NCBI GenBank assembly: GCA_030248195.1
Contig: JASAND010004254.1
Coordinates: 1 to 64,000 of the forward strand
Length of the DNA: 64,000 nt
DNA from: Trissonchulus latispiculum
Lineage: Eukaryota; Nematoda; Enoplea; Enoplida; Ironidae
Reading direction: 5' to 3'
Shown here one piece after another: positions 9,307-19,086 of this stretch; the first letter of the stretch is position 1; each line of letters starts with the position of its first letter. Position numbers and translations under genes: made by a program. The notes below the pieces were generated by a model. It was not told the origin of the DNA, searched no databases, and saw only the letters and a list, made by a program, of their open reading frames with translations.

Positions 9307-11275
9307 CTAATACATATAATGAAATTGACATAAAAATTCGTTGCCGTTTGGGTAGTTAATGAACTGCTAAACAGATGCCGCTTTCACAGCTACATTGGTT
9401 TCATGACTGTTCGATAGTAAAAAACACTACAAACCGAAACTGTTATCTGCCATTTTTTAAAGCGAAAACCTACGCATACAATGTAACATCTCAGTATTTT
9501 GCGCAATTCACATTGCTCCCTCCCACAAGACACCAGAACTTCCCAGAAAGCTTCAATACGCCTTTTTCAAGAGCCCTTTGTCGACGCCCACTCAGCTCAC
9601 AGTGAGGTCAACCGCCACTTTCCTAGTATATCCTAATAGAGCCCGAACAAGACGGACAGAGACTCGAAAAGCTGGACTAATACGATTTGTCGCAATGGAA
9701 AGCATTAATGCCCAGCAAAAGCTGGAAAAAGTTTCTTTGCTCTAAGAAAAGGTTGAAAAAATGCAAACGTTGTCCCTGCAGATCCACACGCTTCGAAATA
9801 AGAAGTTTTTAAAACTGAAAGTTTTGACAACTGAAACAGCAGGACCAATTTCTAATTTGAGATTCTATAAAGTGCAAAGCTTAAAATGTTACAGAATGAA
9901 TACAATGTTAACGTTGTGTAAAGTTTTGCTAATGGTAAACTCTATTTATCCCACCTCCCTTTCTCCGAGTTTACATTGCTATTACCCTGCTCTCCCCGGA
10001 GTTTAACCCTCTTCTGCCCAAGACTTTAAAGAGAGAGAAAGTGGAGAGGAGAAAGCGGCTCTGAACATAGGATAACGTGGGGGGAATGGGGGGGGGGGTG
10101 CAGACCCCCCCAGACCGACAAAAAACGGCTAGACCCCCTCAGCAAAAAGGAAAAAAGGGCAGACCCTCTCGTCCAAAAAGGAAAAAAGGGTAGACCCTTC
10201 AGCGATGTTTACCAAAAATAGGTAATTTTTTAGCAAATTTTAGCGATTTTTTCAAAACATTTCTTAAAAATCGCTAAAAATTGTCATTTTTTACTAATTT
10301 TTGGTCAAAACGTTAAAAATTCGCAATTTTTGCTAATTCCGGGGCAGACCCCCTTAAAATTTTGGAAGTTTTCAGGGGTAGACCCCTCGCCGAGGTCGGG
10401 GTAGACCCCCCCAGAATCGGACCCCGTGTTAATGTATGGCTCTGAATAACCAATTTTGCATTTTTGGCTGCCATCATTTACTGAAAGCATTCAAAGAGAT
10501 GGGATTCCCACCAATCGATAGAGAATTCAATTGTCTGCATTTCTACAGCCAGCGTTTTTGGGGCCTCCGATGCAACCAGAAAAGTTAAAAACCGTCAAGG
10601 TCGGACAAAGTACGAATTTTTGCTAAACTTTCATTTCAAAAAACCAATAAATTTATTTCTAGCAGCAAGACTTGATTCTGAGACGGGATAACTATATGTT
10701 AAATTAATCTGCATAACCTACCATTTCACCCGGCAGAACCGCCTATGTTAGAATCGTTTAAAATAAACACAGAAACATAGCACACCATTTGCCGAATCAT
10801 CCATTCCGCCAAAGGGCAGTCGGGACTTTATTTCGTTAGCAACTATTGAACTTTTTACTCCAAATTGTAGTGCGAGTGTCGAAGAAAAAAAGCAGCACCT
10901 GATCAGAGCGCCATTGTGCAGCCTATGTCAGCTCTTTGGAACAGATGCCAAAAATCACCACTTGTGCCAAATGGCCGCCACGGGCATAAAAGGGCTAATT
11001 CCTGGTACGCTGGCCGTTGGCCCCTGTTATAACATTGTATATAATATATTTGCTCAATATTTAGAAAGAGATTTGGTGGTTGAGAAAGCTAAAGGCTTCC
11101 TCCAGCCAAAGTTGGGGAGGCTTTTTACATTCCATTCAAACCCATCCAAAAACCCTCTTACCTCTCCCAATTTTGTCATATTTCACCATTTATTTGCGCT
11201 TCTAGTATTTTGTAGCCATTTGAAAAGCACCTACGGTATACGGGATGGGACACCAGATTCCAAAAGCTTACCTAC
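9307..11275. other. Presumed intron region with one missing exon
   Basis: The exon at 11276-11413 ends in phase 2 and the exon at 9186-9306 needs phase 1, so at least one exon of the minus-strand gene should lie here; I could not find it. On the plus strand, 9695-9800 reads MESINAQQKLEKVSLL, a stop, then EKVEKMQTLSLQIHTLRN, a heptad-like fragment broken by one stop, perhaps a dead coiled-coil ORF. The stretch also holds a dispersed repeat (10080-10432). Confidence 0.4.
10080..10432. repeat. Dispersed C/G-rich repeat, copy 1
   Basis: GTGCAGACCCCCCCAGACCG, then GGCTAGACCCCCTCAGC, and an AT-rich middle (TAGCAAATTTTAGCGATTTT) ending GGACCCCGTGTTAATGTATG. The same unit, about 350 bp and highly similar, recurs at 60357-60707 in the same orientation inside a NUP214 intron. 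The recurring AGACCCC motif gives it internal repetition. No ORF. Confidence 0.85.
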
Positions 11276-11413
11276 TTTTCTGTAAAAGTATCGGCTGATT
11301 TAATCCCGCCCTGTAAGTCCGATATCTTACTAACATCAAGTGTGAAACGGAGGGGATTATAAGCTGACACTACTTTTACAGTGTAAGTTGCCTTCGGGTC
11401 GCAGTCTAACGAT
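11276..11413 (-). CDS. Unidentified membrane-protein gene, ectodomain-like exon
   Basis: Acceptor CTTCTTCTCCACTTAG (AG at 11414-11415) and donor GTAGGT (GT at 11274-11275) give 1 + 137 nt. The frame reads SLDCDPKATYTVKVVSAY, NPLRFTLDVSKISDLQ, GGIKSADTFTE. The alternating hydrophobic pattern (TVKVV, LRFTLDV) looks like beta strands. A second donor 4 nt downstream (GTAAGC) would leave an in-frame TAG, so the GTAGGT site is preferred. The join to the 49-nt exon upstream is exact in phase. Confidence 0.55.
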
Positions 11414-11530
11414 CTAAGTGGAGAAGAAGAGAATTGTGTCACCAAACGACATCCGCAAGGTAACTGCACTGCACTGTGAGCAGCTATCTGGCTCTCTTTT
11501 CCTTCGGCCATGGCCTGACTGTCGACTCAC

Positions 11531-11579
11531 GCCGCACGTACTTCCGCTGACCAGTACGCGACAAACCAAGTGGCGTCTC
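11531..11579 (-). CDS. Unidentified membrane-protein gene, 49-nt exon
   Basis: This small exon was found because the exons on either side do not match in phase. Acceptor AATAGATTTAG (AG at 11580-11581) and donor GTGAGT (GT at 11529-11530) bound 2 + 47 nt, which reads DATWFVAYWSAEVRA and repairs the frame between the 11727-11913 and 11276-11413 exons. Aromatic-rich strand-like sequence; no family recognised. Confidence 0.55.
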
Positions 11580-11726
11580 CTAAATCTATTAAGGAGGGGA
11601 GATCTGGAATGCTAGACATCTTATTCCACTTGCTACATACTTTCTTTGGTATCAATATCTCGCAATATTTCAATATTTCAATATCTCAAAAACTGCAAGT
11701 TCACAGGATAGCTCAGTCGTACTCAC

Positions 11727-11913
11727 GATAGGCCACTGCTTCACACATTCGCCTCACACTGTCGCCAGAACATAGATGAAGGCCATCTTCCGACAACACT
11801 AAGTACTGAGACTGATGGCTATTCACAGCGATAAAACTGTTATCAGGGTGAACCCTCAGGGTGATTGCCGCGTTTCTATATATGTACTTTCCATACCTAG
11901 CTGCCACAGAATT
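11727..11913 (-). CDS. Unidentified membrane-protein gene, upstream ectodomain exon
   Basis: The donor GTGAGT (GT at 11725-11726) is clear. The frame is open back to a TAG at 11914-11916, where CAGCTAG can serve as acceptor (AG at 11914-11915, exon phase 0); a second candidate acceptor GTGGCAG would start the exon at 11900. It encodes RYGKYIYRNAAITLRVHPDN, SFIAVNSHQSQYLVLSEDG, LHLCSGDSVRRMCEAVAY. The strand-turn-strand look (FIAVNS, YLVLSEDG) suggests a propeller or Ig-like ectodomain. With the C-terminal membrane pass this recalls the overall layout of CatSper accessory subunits, but that is only a resemblance in layout. Confidence 0.5.
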
Positions 11914-12059
11914 CTAGCTGAAGTATGGGTATCTTATTCGAGAGTACAATTTTGTCGAAGACTGCCAAGACTCGAAGATTACACGAAAACTGCCACCACG
12001 AGGAGTAAGCTATAGTACATATCTACGTGGTCAGGGCTGTAGGTCAAGCTTCTATGTAC

Positions 12060-12160
12060 CTGTCCTCTGCAGCTATGACTGAAGATTTACTACCAACAGT
12101 TTTAAATCTCTCACTGCAGTCAAATCCAATGGCAGGTAGCCTGCACGTATGCCCTTTACA
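12060..12160 (-). CDS. Possible further upstream exon, cysteine-containing
   Basis: Between acceptor TTCTGCACAG and donor GTACAT the frame reads CKGHTCRLPAIGFDC, SERFKTVGSKSSVIAAED. It has three cysteines in 15 residues and ends in phase 2. It does not join the 11727-11913 exon directly (which needs phase 0 or 1), so another small exon would be required. Listed as a candidate only. Confidence 0.2.
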
Positions 12161-12566
12161 CTGTGCAGAACAGTTTTACACGCTTCGAAAGTCTCGTGAT
12201 AGTGCAAAAGACTCGCAACCCACCTGATTACATGGACTAGCGGATTTCCTTGTAGATTACAGCTATGTTTAACGACATTTAAACGGTTGTTGGTGTTTCT
12301 CGCATTTCATTTCATTTTATCTTATTCATTTTATCGCATTTCCCGATAGCTTAGTCAAAAAAAACTGCGGTCATCGATGGAAGTCAGGACAAAGTTAATC
12401 TCACGACCTTGGGACTCCATCGCTCGCGGCAGAGCATGTCGCACAGATTCGGCGTCAACATCTCCTTCATTGCAGCCGGTGAATATCGACTCAATAAAAC
12501 AGACAAATCCGTGAAACAAACTGCGAGTCCCTCGTCCGCTCTCAGCGTGGACGTACCGTATTCTCG

Positions 12567-12594
12567 CGCTTAAGAGAACATGTTCTCTTAAGCG
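12567..12594. repeat. Perfect 28-bp palindrome around GAACATGTTC
   Basis: CGCTTAAGAGAACA followed by TGTTCTCTTAAGCG is a perfect palindrome. A near copy, CACTTAAGAGAACA then TGTTCGCTTAAGTG, lies at about 12661-12688. The central GAACATGTTC fits the half-site pattern RRRCWWGYYY. A hairpin remnant of a small element is as likely as a regulatory site. Confidence 0.6.
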
Positions 12595-12884
12595 AAATAC
12601 GGGAAAAATTGAAATACGGAAAAATTGGAGGATTTTCTGATTTCACTAAAGAGAACATGCTCACTTAAGAGAACATGTTCGCTTAAGTGAATGTCCAGTA
12701 CCACAGGGCAGCAATTATTGATTTTACTTTTTATTTTGTATAATTGCTTTTGTTATTTTCATGGTATTAGAGATGACTTTCTTTTTAAAACAACTAAAGC
12801 TTCAGTATTAGCTGACCAATTCTTAGGAAATCTTACTTTAAGTGCAATCTTTCAATGTATGCTTTAATTAGAGTTGTTGGCCGG

Positions 12885-13270
12885 CCGGCCAACACCCGGC
12901 CGGCCGGTCTTCAGAAAAATGGCACTACTTGATTTTATCTGTTATACATTACCAGGGGTCTTTTCACGAAAGGGTAGAGTAGAGTTAAAATTAACTCGAT
13001 CCTTTTCATGAAAGAGTTAAGAGAGGGAAACGCAAGCTTGAGCGGCATTAAAGCGAGTTGAAACAGTTAATTTTAACTCTGCTCTACTCTACTCTAACCT
13101 TTCTTGAAAAGGCCACAGGAGTGACTGTATGCATCATTTAACGCTAAAATTTTTGAAAAATACACGAAACATAGAGCAAAACAGGTACTGGCCGGCCTTT
13201 TTTGACCGGCCGGCCGGCCATCCTGTTTGACCCGGCAGGCCGGAACCGGCCGTAACCGGCCGGCCGGTTC
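12885..13270. repeat. GGCCGGCC-rich palindromic clusters flanking a small inverted-repeat element
   Basis: Stacked GGCCGGCC motifs occur at 12882-12908 and 13191-13268 in an otherwise AT-rich region. They flank the MITE-like element at 12956-13114. These are very GC-dense self-complementary tracts and may be the termini of a further element into which the MITE inserted. No gene is seen in 12600-13540. Confidence 0.6.
12956..13114. mobile_element. Short (about 160 bp) MITE-like inverted repeat
   Basis: GTCTTTTCACGAAAGGGTAG and AGAGTTAAAATTAACTCG at the left are mirrored by AACAGTTAATTTTAACTCTG and CTCTAACCTTTCTTGAAAAG at the right. No ORF. The exact ends and the target duplication are uncertain. 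Confidence 0.75.
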
Positions 13271-13540
13271 ACAAGCTCACAAAGGCAATGTGGTCCTTTA
13301 GATGGCGCCTCAAACAAACATCTCAAACACCAACGAGGAGTACACACTGTGCGAGGACTCGTTCAGCATACTCCACTACTACCTATTCTCCAGTCACTGG
13401 GTCCAAGAGTCACCATCGTGCGGACAGAGTAATTAGCAGGAATCACGAGGTGATGATCTACAACCTCGTGACTATTATCAAGGAAACCTAGACTGCGGAA
13501 CACTACAGAGAAGTGTGGATTCACCACTAATACCACTCTG

Positions 13541-13984
13541 TTAAAACGAAGGCCGTAGCAACACTAAGTCTAGGTTTCGTACGACACCCAAAACAGCCAG
13601 AACGTACTTAAAGATGGTCAAAACGAGGAGGAGCACCAACAACATCTTGTTGGCTACAGAAGCTAATCCGAGAAAGCTGGTAGTAGGTCCTTGTTCCTGT
13701 ACTTCGCCAGGGGTATCACTATCTTCATTTGCATCTACCAAGACGAAAGGGTCACCGACAATATAGTGCTCTTCGGTCGGATGATAGTTCTCGGATTCTT
13801 TAAGGGCTTTAACTATTCCTGGGGTTAAACGTTTGCCCTGAACTTGTTCCTTGTATGCAAGGAAGTCCCTACAGATTTTGTGCTCCACATACGTATAATC
13901 TTTTCCTCCAAAATATTGCACAAGAATCCAATCCCCTGTTCTTTCAGGGGCAGCCAGATCTATCTCGTCCTCTAACGCAATTCT
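13541..13984 (-). CDS. Hypothetical protein with C-terminal hydrophobic segment
   Basis: The open frame enters without an ATG just after a TGA at about 13983. It reads RIALEDEIDLAAPERTGDWI, LVQYFGGKDYTYVEHKI and so on, with a first internal ATG or equivalent at 13921. The middle is acidic, and near residues 105-125 there is a hydrophobic run (MLLVLLLVLTIFKYVLAVLG). The GDWxLVxY...Y pattern is reminiscent of a small domain found in some DNA-transposon proteins, but this is a weak impression. It overlaps and follows the 13972-14244 ORF in another frame on the same strand, so both may be parts of one frameshifted or spliced gene. Family unknown. Confidence 0.3.
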   Translation of the reverse strand, partial: RIALEDEIDLAAPERTGDWILVQYFGGKDYTYVEHKICRDFLAYKEQVQGKRLTPGIVKALKESENYHPTEEHYIVGDPFVLVDANEDSDTPGEVQEQGPTTSFLGLASVANKMLLVLLLVLTIFKYVLAVLGVVRNLDLVLLRPSF

Positions 13985-14244
13985 GATAACCTCTCATTTT
14001 GGCCCGCACTACGTGCGTGGTTAAGAGGCCACTCCTCCGGGCGTAACGGGGCTTCGTCCTGTCTCTGTGAGACGTGTGGCTTCCTGTATTGCTGGGACAG
14101 CAGGGTTGTCGGTTTCAACATCCAGTACGGTCGACTTGGGCGACGGAGCTCCTTCTGTGCTCGAAGATTTCTGTCAGCCTGTTCTGAAGTATTTCTGTAT
14201 TTTCTGTCAAGATTCCTGTCAACCTGTATTTCTCTTGATTTCAT
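13972..14244 (-). CDS. Hypothetical basic protein
   Basis: A 90-codon ORF rich in Arg, Glu and Gln (REIQVDRNLDRKYRNTSEQA near the start). It has no recognisable domain. Codon 1 lies about 40 nt from a TATA-like TATATAAA at 14284-14291 that points the other way. It may belong with the ORF at 13541-13984. Low support as a real gene. Confidence 0.2.
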   Translation of the reverse strand: MKSREIQVDRNLDRKYRNTSEQADRNLRAQKELRRPSRPYWMLKPTTLLSQQYRKPHVSQRQDEAPLRPEEWPLNHARSAGQNERLSELR

Positions 14245-14279
14245 TTAAATTCATTTAAACTGTAGTGTCATCTTTACGA

Positions 14280-14789
14280 ACAGTATATAAAAATTGCACT
14301 CTCGTGTGGGAATCTCGGTTCCTTAGCTAATTGTCTAAATTCCAGTTTGAGCGCAAATGTCAGCCAGTCTCACTTGAGGTTTTGGGGAATACGGTCGGTC
14401 TTATTTTTGCGTTCTCACAATTACGGCCGTATGCCTACTGTTGGGAGTCTACGGGGGTGGACCCCCTTTTCCTCTGGTTTGTATGTTTATTGGTTTGTTT
14501 TTGTTTCTTGATATTTTGTTGGTCATTGTCACTGAAATTTTCATATTCTCTGGAACTGTAAAATTTGTTTTCTCTCTATTTTTGTAAAACCTATACTTTG
14601 TTTAAAAATAAACTCACGGTACTAAAATAGACTGCCGGCGCGTTCTGTAGTTGTTTAGGGTAAGCGAACTAGGCGGAGACGACATGCACACACTCTCGAA
14701 CCTTGCAAATCTTCTTTTAATTTAAATTTATTTTTATTGAGACAACAAAAATCTTTTACAACTAGCGACAGCTTCTTCAGGAGAGTAGC
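14280..14789 (+). promoter_or_regulatory. Possible promoter and leader of the Pro/Gln/Asn-rich ORF
   Basis: CAGTATATAAAAATTGCAC at 14282-14300 is a good TATA-box context on the plus strand, and AAAAATAAACTCAC at about 14605 looks like a poly(A) signal. A TATA box followed about 320 bp later by AATAAA and then an ORF is the layout of an LTR. However, no second copy of this sequence was seen in the window, so an LTR is only one possibility. Confidence 0.3.
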
Positions 14790-15044
14790 ATGTCTGATTC
14801 GTCTCGTCCGCTTACTCGTTATTTAAAAAGAATTCGAGACGAAACTGTTCGTCTCTTTTCAGAATTGCCTCCAAATTCACAGGCGCCAGAGGCTTCAGAT
14901 AGTTTCAAAAGTCTCCGACAAATTTGGGGGGTCAACAGCACCGGGGGGAATACCTTCCCCCAAAATTTACAAAACCCGACCCCCCCATATAGTTCAAATC
15001 CACCTCCCCCTCCACCCCCACAAGTTTTGATTTCGTCTCCCCCT

Positions 15045-15486
15045 GTGCATCTATCAAAAGATTTTGAGTACACAAACCTAGCAAGATTCCGCAGACACTG
15101 GTGGGCTGGGTTTAGGCTTATAAATTTTCCACGGAATGTCACTGTATCGGTCGGAATCTTGTTGTCTAAGTTTTGCTGTTTTATAATTCCATGGAAAATC
15201 TCCGATGAAGCTGGAAACTGGCCAGCCATGCCCTTAACTATGAAGTTTCACATATTTAATACACATAAAAAATACTCGCCTTTAAATCGATTTACCGGAA
15301 TCTAGTCAGTCAGTTTTAAGCGATAAAACATTCCACGGAAATTCTCTCATTTGGCTGGAAACCGGTTGTCTGCGTTTAAGCTCCAAAATTTTCCACGGAA
15401 TGTCACTAATAAATTTTTGCTACGTCTAATCTGCGGAATCTTGCTAGGTTTGTGTACTCAAAATCTTTTGATAGACGCACTGTGCC
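15045..15486. mobile_element. Short inverted-repeat insertion in the Pro-rich ORF
   Basis: CTATCAAAAGATTTTGAGTA at about 15050-15069, with the adjoining CACAAACCTAGCAAGATTCC, is inverted at about 15431-15476. Inside, TTCCACGGAATGTCACT occurs at about 15127 and 15393, with two diverged copies between (about 15187 and 15329). Because the left arm is also in frame with the ORF, this could be a local inverted duplication rather than a transposon. Confidence 0.6.
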
Positions 15487-15511
15487 ACAAAATTCAATGG
15501 TACGATTTTCT

Positions 15512-15690
15512 GAACCCCCCACCCCCAAAATTCTGAACCCCCCTACCCCCAAAATTCTGAAGCCCCCCGCCCCAAAATTCTGACCCACCCACCCCAAAAA
15601 TTCTGAATCCACCACCCCTAAAATTCTGAACCCCCTACCCCCCAAACTCTGAACCCACCACCCCCCCAATTTTTCGTGGTTCTGTCCGAC
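15512..15690. repeat. C-rich minisatellite, about 22-bp unit
   Basis: About eight imperfect copies of CTGAACCCCCCACCCCCAAA plus TT in tandem. Read on the plus strand this gives repeated P-P-T-P-K-I-L-N. The long minus-strand ORF across it (Gly-rich) is a by-product. Confidence 0.8.
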
Positions 15691-16862
15691 CCCCGACTCC
15701 ACCTAGGAATAGGCGCAGCCATTCTGCTCCCCGGGGACAGTCGTTGGGCGAAATATCCAGGGGGGACATAACTTTTTCGGGGGCACTAATGAGTGCTTGG
15801 GGCTCTCCAGCCGTTGGGAAACCCGTAGGGCAAAATTTGTGAGGAGAACACCGTATAGACCGGAGAGAAACTACGGTACAGGTATTGGGGGACCACTTTC
15901 CGGCCCGTCCCAGACTGTTTCTCAGTTTTCTTGTTCCCCAACCGAAAATTTGGTCAATTCAGGGGTGGGTAAAATACCTACTCCCTCCCCTAAAAATCCG
16001 GCGGGACAAAATTCCGAAAATTCAAATTTTCGTCAGGATTTTGACAATTTTATTTCGCCTCGTTTTGATGTCGTTCAGAGTACGCAAAGTGTCCTTTCTG
16101 CTATGGGTTTGGGAAATGGGGCGGCCTCTAATGGTGTGCCTGGGCCATTGTCCAGGCAACCCGGAGAGAGACCCCCCCTTTCCCAACAATTTCAAAATTC
16201 ACCTCTTCCCCCAAATTATTACCCCCCTCAACCCTCTCAAGGTGGAGCTGAGGCTCCTCCCCCCAAAGTACGTATTCTCTCCGGTCTCCTCAGGTTCCGT
16301 CCGATGTTGTCGGGACAGTCTCCCGACAGGTCGAAAACGGGCCGCGCCCCCCTCCCATGAGTTCAAATTTTCAACAAAATTTTGGGCAAAATATTGTGGT
16401 TCCGTCCGGCGTTGCCGGGACACTCTCCCGGCAGGTCGAAAACGGGACCCCTCCGCCCTCTACAGGACCAAATTTCCAAAAAAATTTTGGAGAAAATGTT
16501 GTTTGTTCAGAAAACGGGTCCGGCTATAACTCAGCTCACAGTCAAAATTCAGGTATTTTGCCCGAAGAGGAGGGCTCAAACCACAGTACCCCCGCATTGT
16601 ATATGGAGTAGAATTTTGGTGGGGGGCACTACCCCCCCAGAGCCCATTTACCTACCAAACACCCAAATTCCAAATAGCATTCCAGCAGCCTCAGTGGCAG
16701 ATTTTCAAAAAAATATACGTACCGCCGACAAATTCTCAAGCACCCCAGTCGTCCCATCTAGGCGGGTTTGTCATTCCGCGTGACCAATATGGAAACCCCC
16801 TACCAAATCGAGCTACGGCTCCTTCCCATATTTCGACTGGTTTTGTATACAATCGGTTTTAA

Positions 16863-17627
16863 AGGAATCCGAGTACTGACCTAAGGCGGGTTTTTGGTAG
16901 CACAATCTACACAACTCTCAGGCCACTGCCGTAAATCGGCATAATTCCCAGTAAAAGCAGCTACGGATTCCATCAAACGTTTTAGCTATACCCATTTGTC
17001 CAGACAATAGATGACCGTGGTAGAGATCCAGGACTTCCGGCACGGGCTCAGCTGGCACTACTAGCTAGGGCCAAGTATGCCCCGGAGCCTTCCGTCGTAA
17101 TCACACCAAGCGTGGTCAAAGGTCCATTCTCAAAGAAAACACTGTTTCTTGGTGGGAAATTTACACGCAAAAGCTTCGCTACTACGTAAGCTACCAGCTT
17201 TCAAGTACTGAATTAATGAATGGGAGCACTCGTCCTCAGATTGAGAGTCCCGAATTCTACGGAAGTGGGATTTTCTCAGAAGTGATGACTGCGTGTCGGG
17301 CCCTGTTCTTACTGCATTATGGTCTCAAGAAGGGATACTGATCAAGGCAGCCTTGTTGATTTTGCCTGGTCTATACTGTATGGTGAATGTGTACTCTTGA
17401 ATTTCCATGGACCATCTTGTTAACCTACGGGAGGCGTCTTTGACACTCACGAAACACTTAAGTGGTGCATGTTCCATGAAAATGACAAACTGGCGGCTAC
17501 AAATATGCCTTCTAATACCTCAAAGCCCAGACAATAGTGAGTATTTCTCTCTTGATAGTATAATAATAAAGACTTTGGTCTACTAAGCCCACTGCTATTA
17601 CAATCTCCTTACCCTCCTTAAGTTGGC
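16863..17627. other. Unassigned sequence after the Pro-rich ORF
   Basis: No ORF of note. An AATAAA at about 17565 on the plus strand could be a poly(A) signal for the unit beginning at 14280. Nothing else is recognised. Confidence 0.35.
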
Positions 17628-17903
17628 CTAAGACACTTCGAGTCCAAAGTTAGCCGCTGCTGGCCTAGGTAGGTTCAAGTCTAGAGGCTGGTCCTGTGGT
17701 GCCGCAGCACCGGAAACAAGAGAAGATTCCGGGGTCGGCTGAGGGTTGCTGGACTCAGGGACCGCAGCCTCCTGTGGCCTGGGACTAGGACCCAAATCTA
17801 CCGAATCATTCTGACTGTGTGGCGGAGAAGGTGGGGGTTCAGCGGGAGAATAAAGAGCGCGGGTCCACTGTGATCGGGAGAGAGGCAGCGACTTCGTGCG
17901 CAT
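17628..17903 (-). CDS. Hypothetical Pro/Ser-rich short protein
   Basis: A 91-codon ORF (MRTKSLPLSRSQWTRALYSP; later PLDLNLPRPAAANFG). A TATA-like GATATAAAA lies about 45 nt upstream on the minus strand at 17941-17950, which is the main reason to list it. No family is recognised; the compositional bias makes homology hard to judge. Confidence 0.25.
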   Translation of the reverse strand: MRTKSLPLSRSQWTRALYSPAEPPPSPPHSQNDSVDLGPSPRPQEAAVPESSNPQPTPESSLVSGAAAPQDQPLDLNLPRPAAANFGLEVS

Positions 17904-18274
17904 TAGAAAAGCACTATAAAATGGAATGCGGTGGAGGGGGTTTTATATCAACGATCAAGAAAGCGGCGGCTTTGAAGTAAAAAAGCACTTAGTTGTGGAA
18001 GAAAGTCAGACTTAATGGCTTCCACACAATTTTTTGGCGACGTTTTGCGCTAACTCATCTCCAAAAGTAAGACTCAGTTTAGAGAAAACAAAAAATGTAA
18101 AGTATTGGGCCTAAATAGCGACAAGAGCTCAACCACTTATGAAACTAGATGTTGGAAGAAAGCGCACTACACAAGACAGCACGGGGAAAGGGTGGTCAAA
18201 TAGTTTGCTGCGCAGAATAATGTGCAGGGAACGAAAGGAATAAGAGAGATAGACTAGTGTTAGCAACGTGTCCA

Positions 18275-18654
18275 GGGGCCAGTTTCATAAAAATGTTCTC
18301 GAGTTCTCGAGTCTAGTAGCTAAGCTACGCTGGAAGTTTTCTAGATCCGCAAGTCGCCTTGAAAGTTTAGCTGAAAAAGTGCTCGAGTTCTCGAGTCAAG
18401 CTCTCTGGTCGATCTCGACCAGAGAAAATTTCGCCAACTTGAGACCTACTCGAGAATTTTTTTGAATATCTAAATTTGTAAATTTTTTCTTCCTGCTTCA
18501 ATAACTCGTATAATTGACTTAATAAATCACCATAAAATTTTCCGTGGATGCACATATAATTTTTAATAGAGAAGAGGTTGTTGTCACTGCAAACAGACTA
18601 CTTGAGAACTTGAGAACTCGAGAACTCGATACGGTTTTTTATGAAACTGGCCCC
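18275..18654. mobile_element. 380-bp MITE with GGGGCCAGTTTCATAAAA termini
   Basis: GGGGCCAGTTTCATAAAA at 18275-18292 is inverted at 18637-18654. GAGAACTCGAGAACTCGA-type repeats form inner inverted arms. CCAGG at the left (18272-18276) and at the right (18653-18657) may be the target duplication, though it overlaps the terminal repeat. No ORF. Termini of this kind are common in PIF/Harbinger- or ISL2EU-like MITEs, but I cannot settle the superfamily. Confidence 0.8.
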
Positions 18655-18809
18655 AGGAGTCTTGGAAATAGCTTACAAGTAGGAGAAGTAGTAGTTTCAA
18701 ACTAGCTCACACTCAGGCAGAAGGGAGAAATAACATTGACCCCATGCTCTCTAACGACTACACACCAAATTATTCTAACTATCGTAGGCGCTGGTTCGGA
18801 GGCAGAACG

Positions 18810-18947
<138 letters not shown>

Positions 18948-19086
18948 CAAATCGATTTTTGAAGGTTGTCCGAAGTACAGGCAGTATGGCCGAATGTATC
19001 AGAAATCGACTCATATATATGAGCCGATTGCTGAGTAGTTCGACCATGCTCGTGATGACCAAAAAATCGATTTCGCTCTAACTTTT

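Larger units (their letters stand above)
14790..16862 (+). pseudogene. Broken Pro/Gln/Asn-rich, gag-like ORF
   Basis: ATG at 14790 opens MSDSSRPLTRYLKRIRDETV with a basic/helical start, then a proline run (PPPPPPP). The frame is interrupted by an inverted-repeat insertion (15045-15486) and a CCCCCACCCC minisatellite, then resumes in shifted frames. These frames read PPTPPRNRRSHSAPRGQSLG, then SENSNFRQDFDNF, then a repeated module (GTVSRQVENG, SNFQQNFGQNIVVPSG, GTLSRQVENG, NFQKNFGENV) and a final tract FKKIYVPPTNSQAPQSSHLG ending GFVYNRF and a stop at about 16862. At least three frame changes. No zinc knuckle, protease or polymerase was seen. The low-complexity N/Q/P/S composition could be a structural protein of a retroelement or virus-like element, or a secreted matrix protein. 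Confidence 0.35.
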
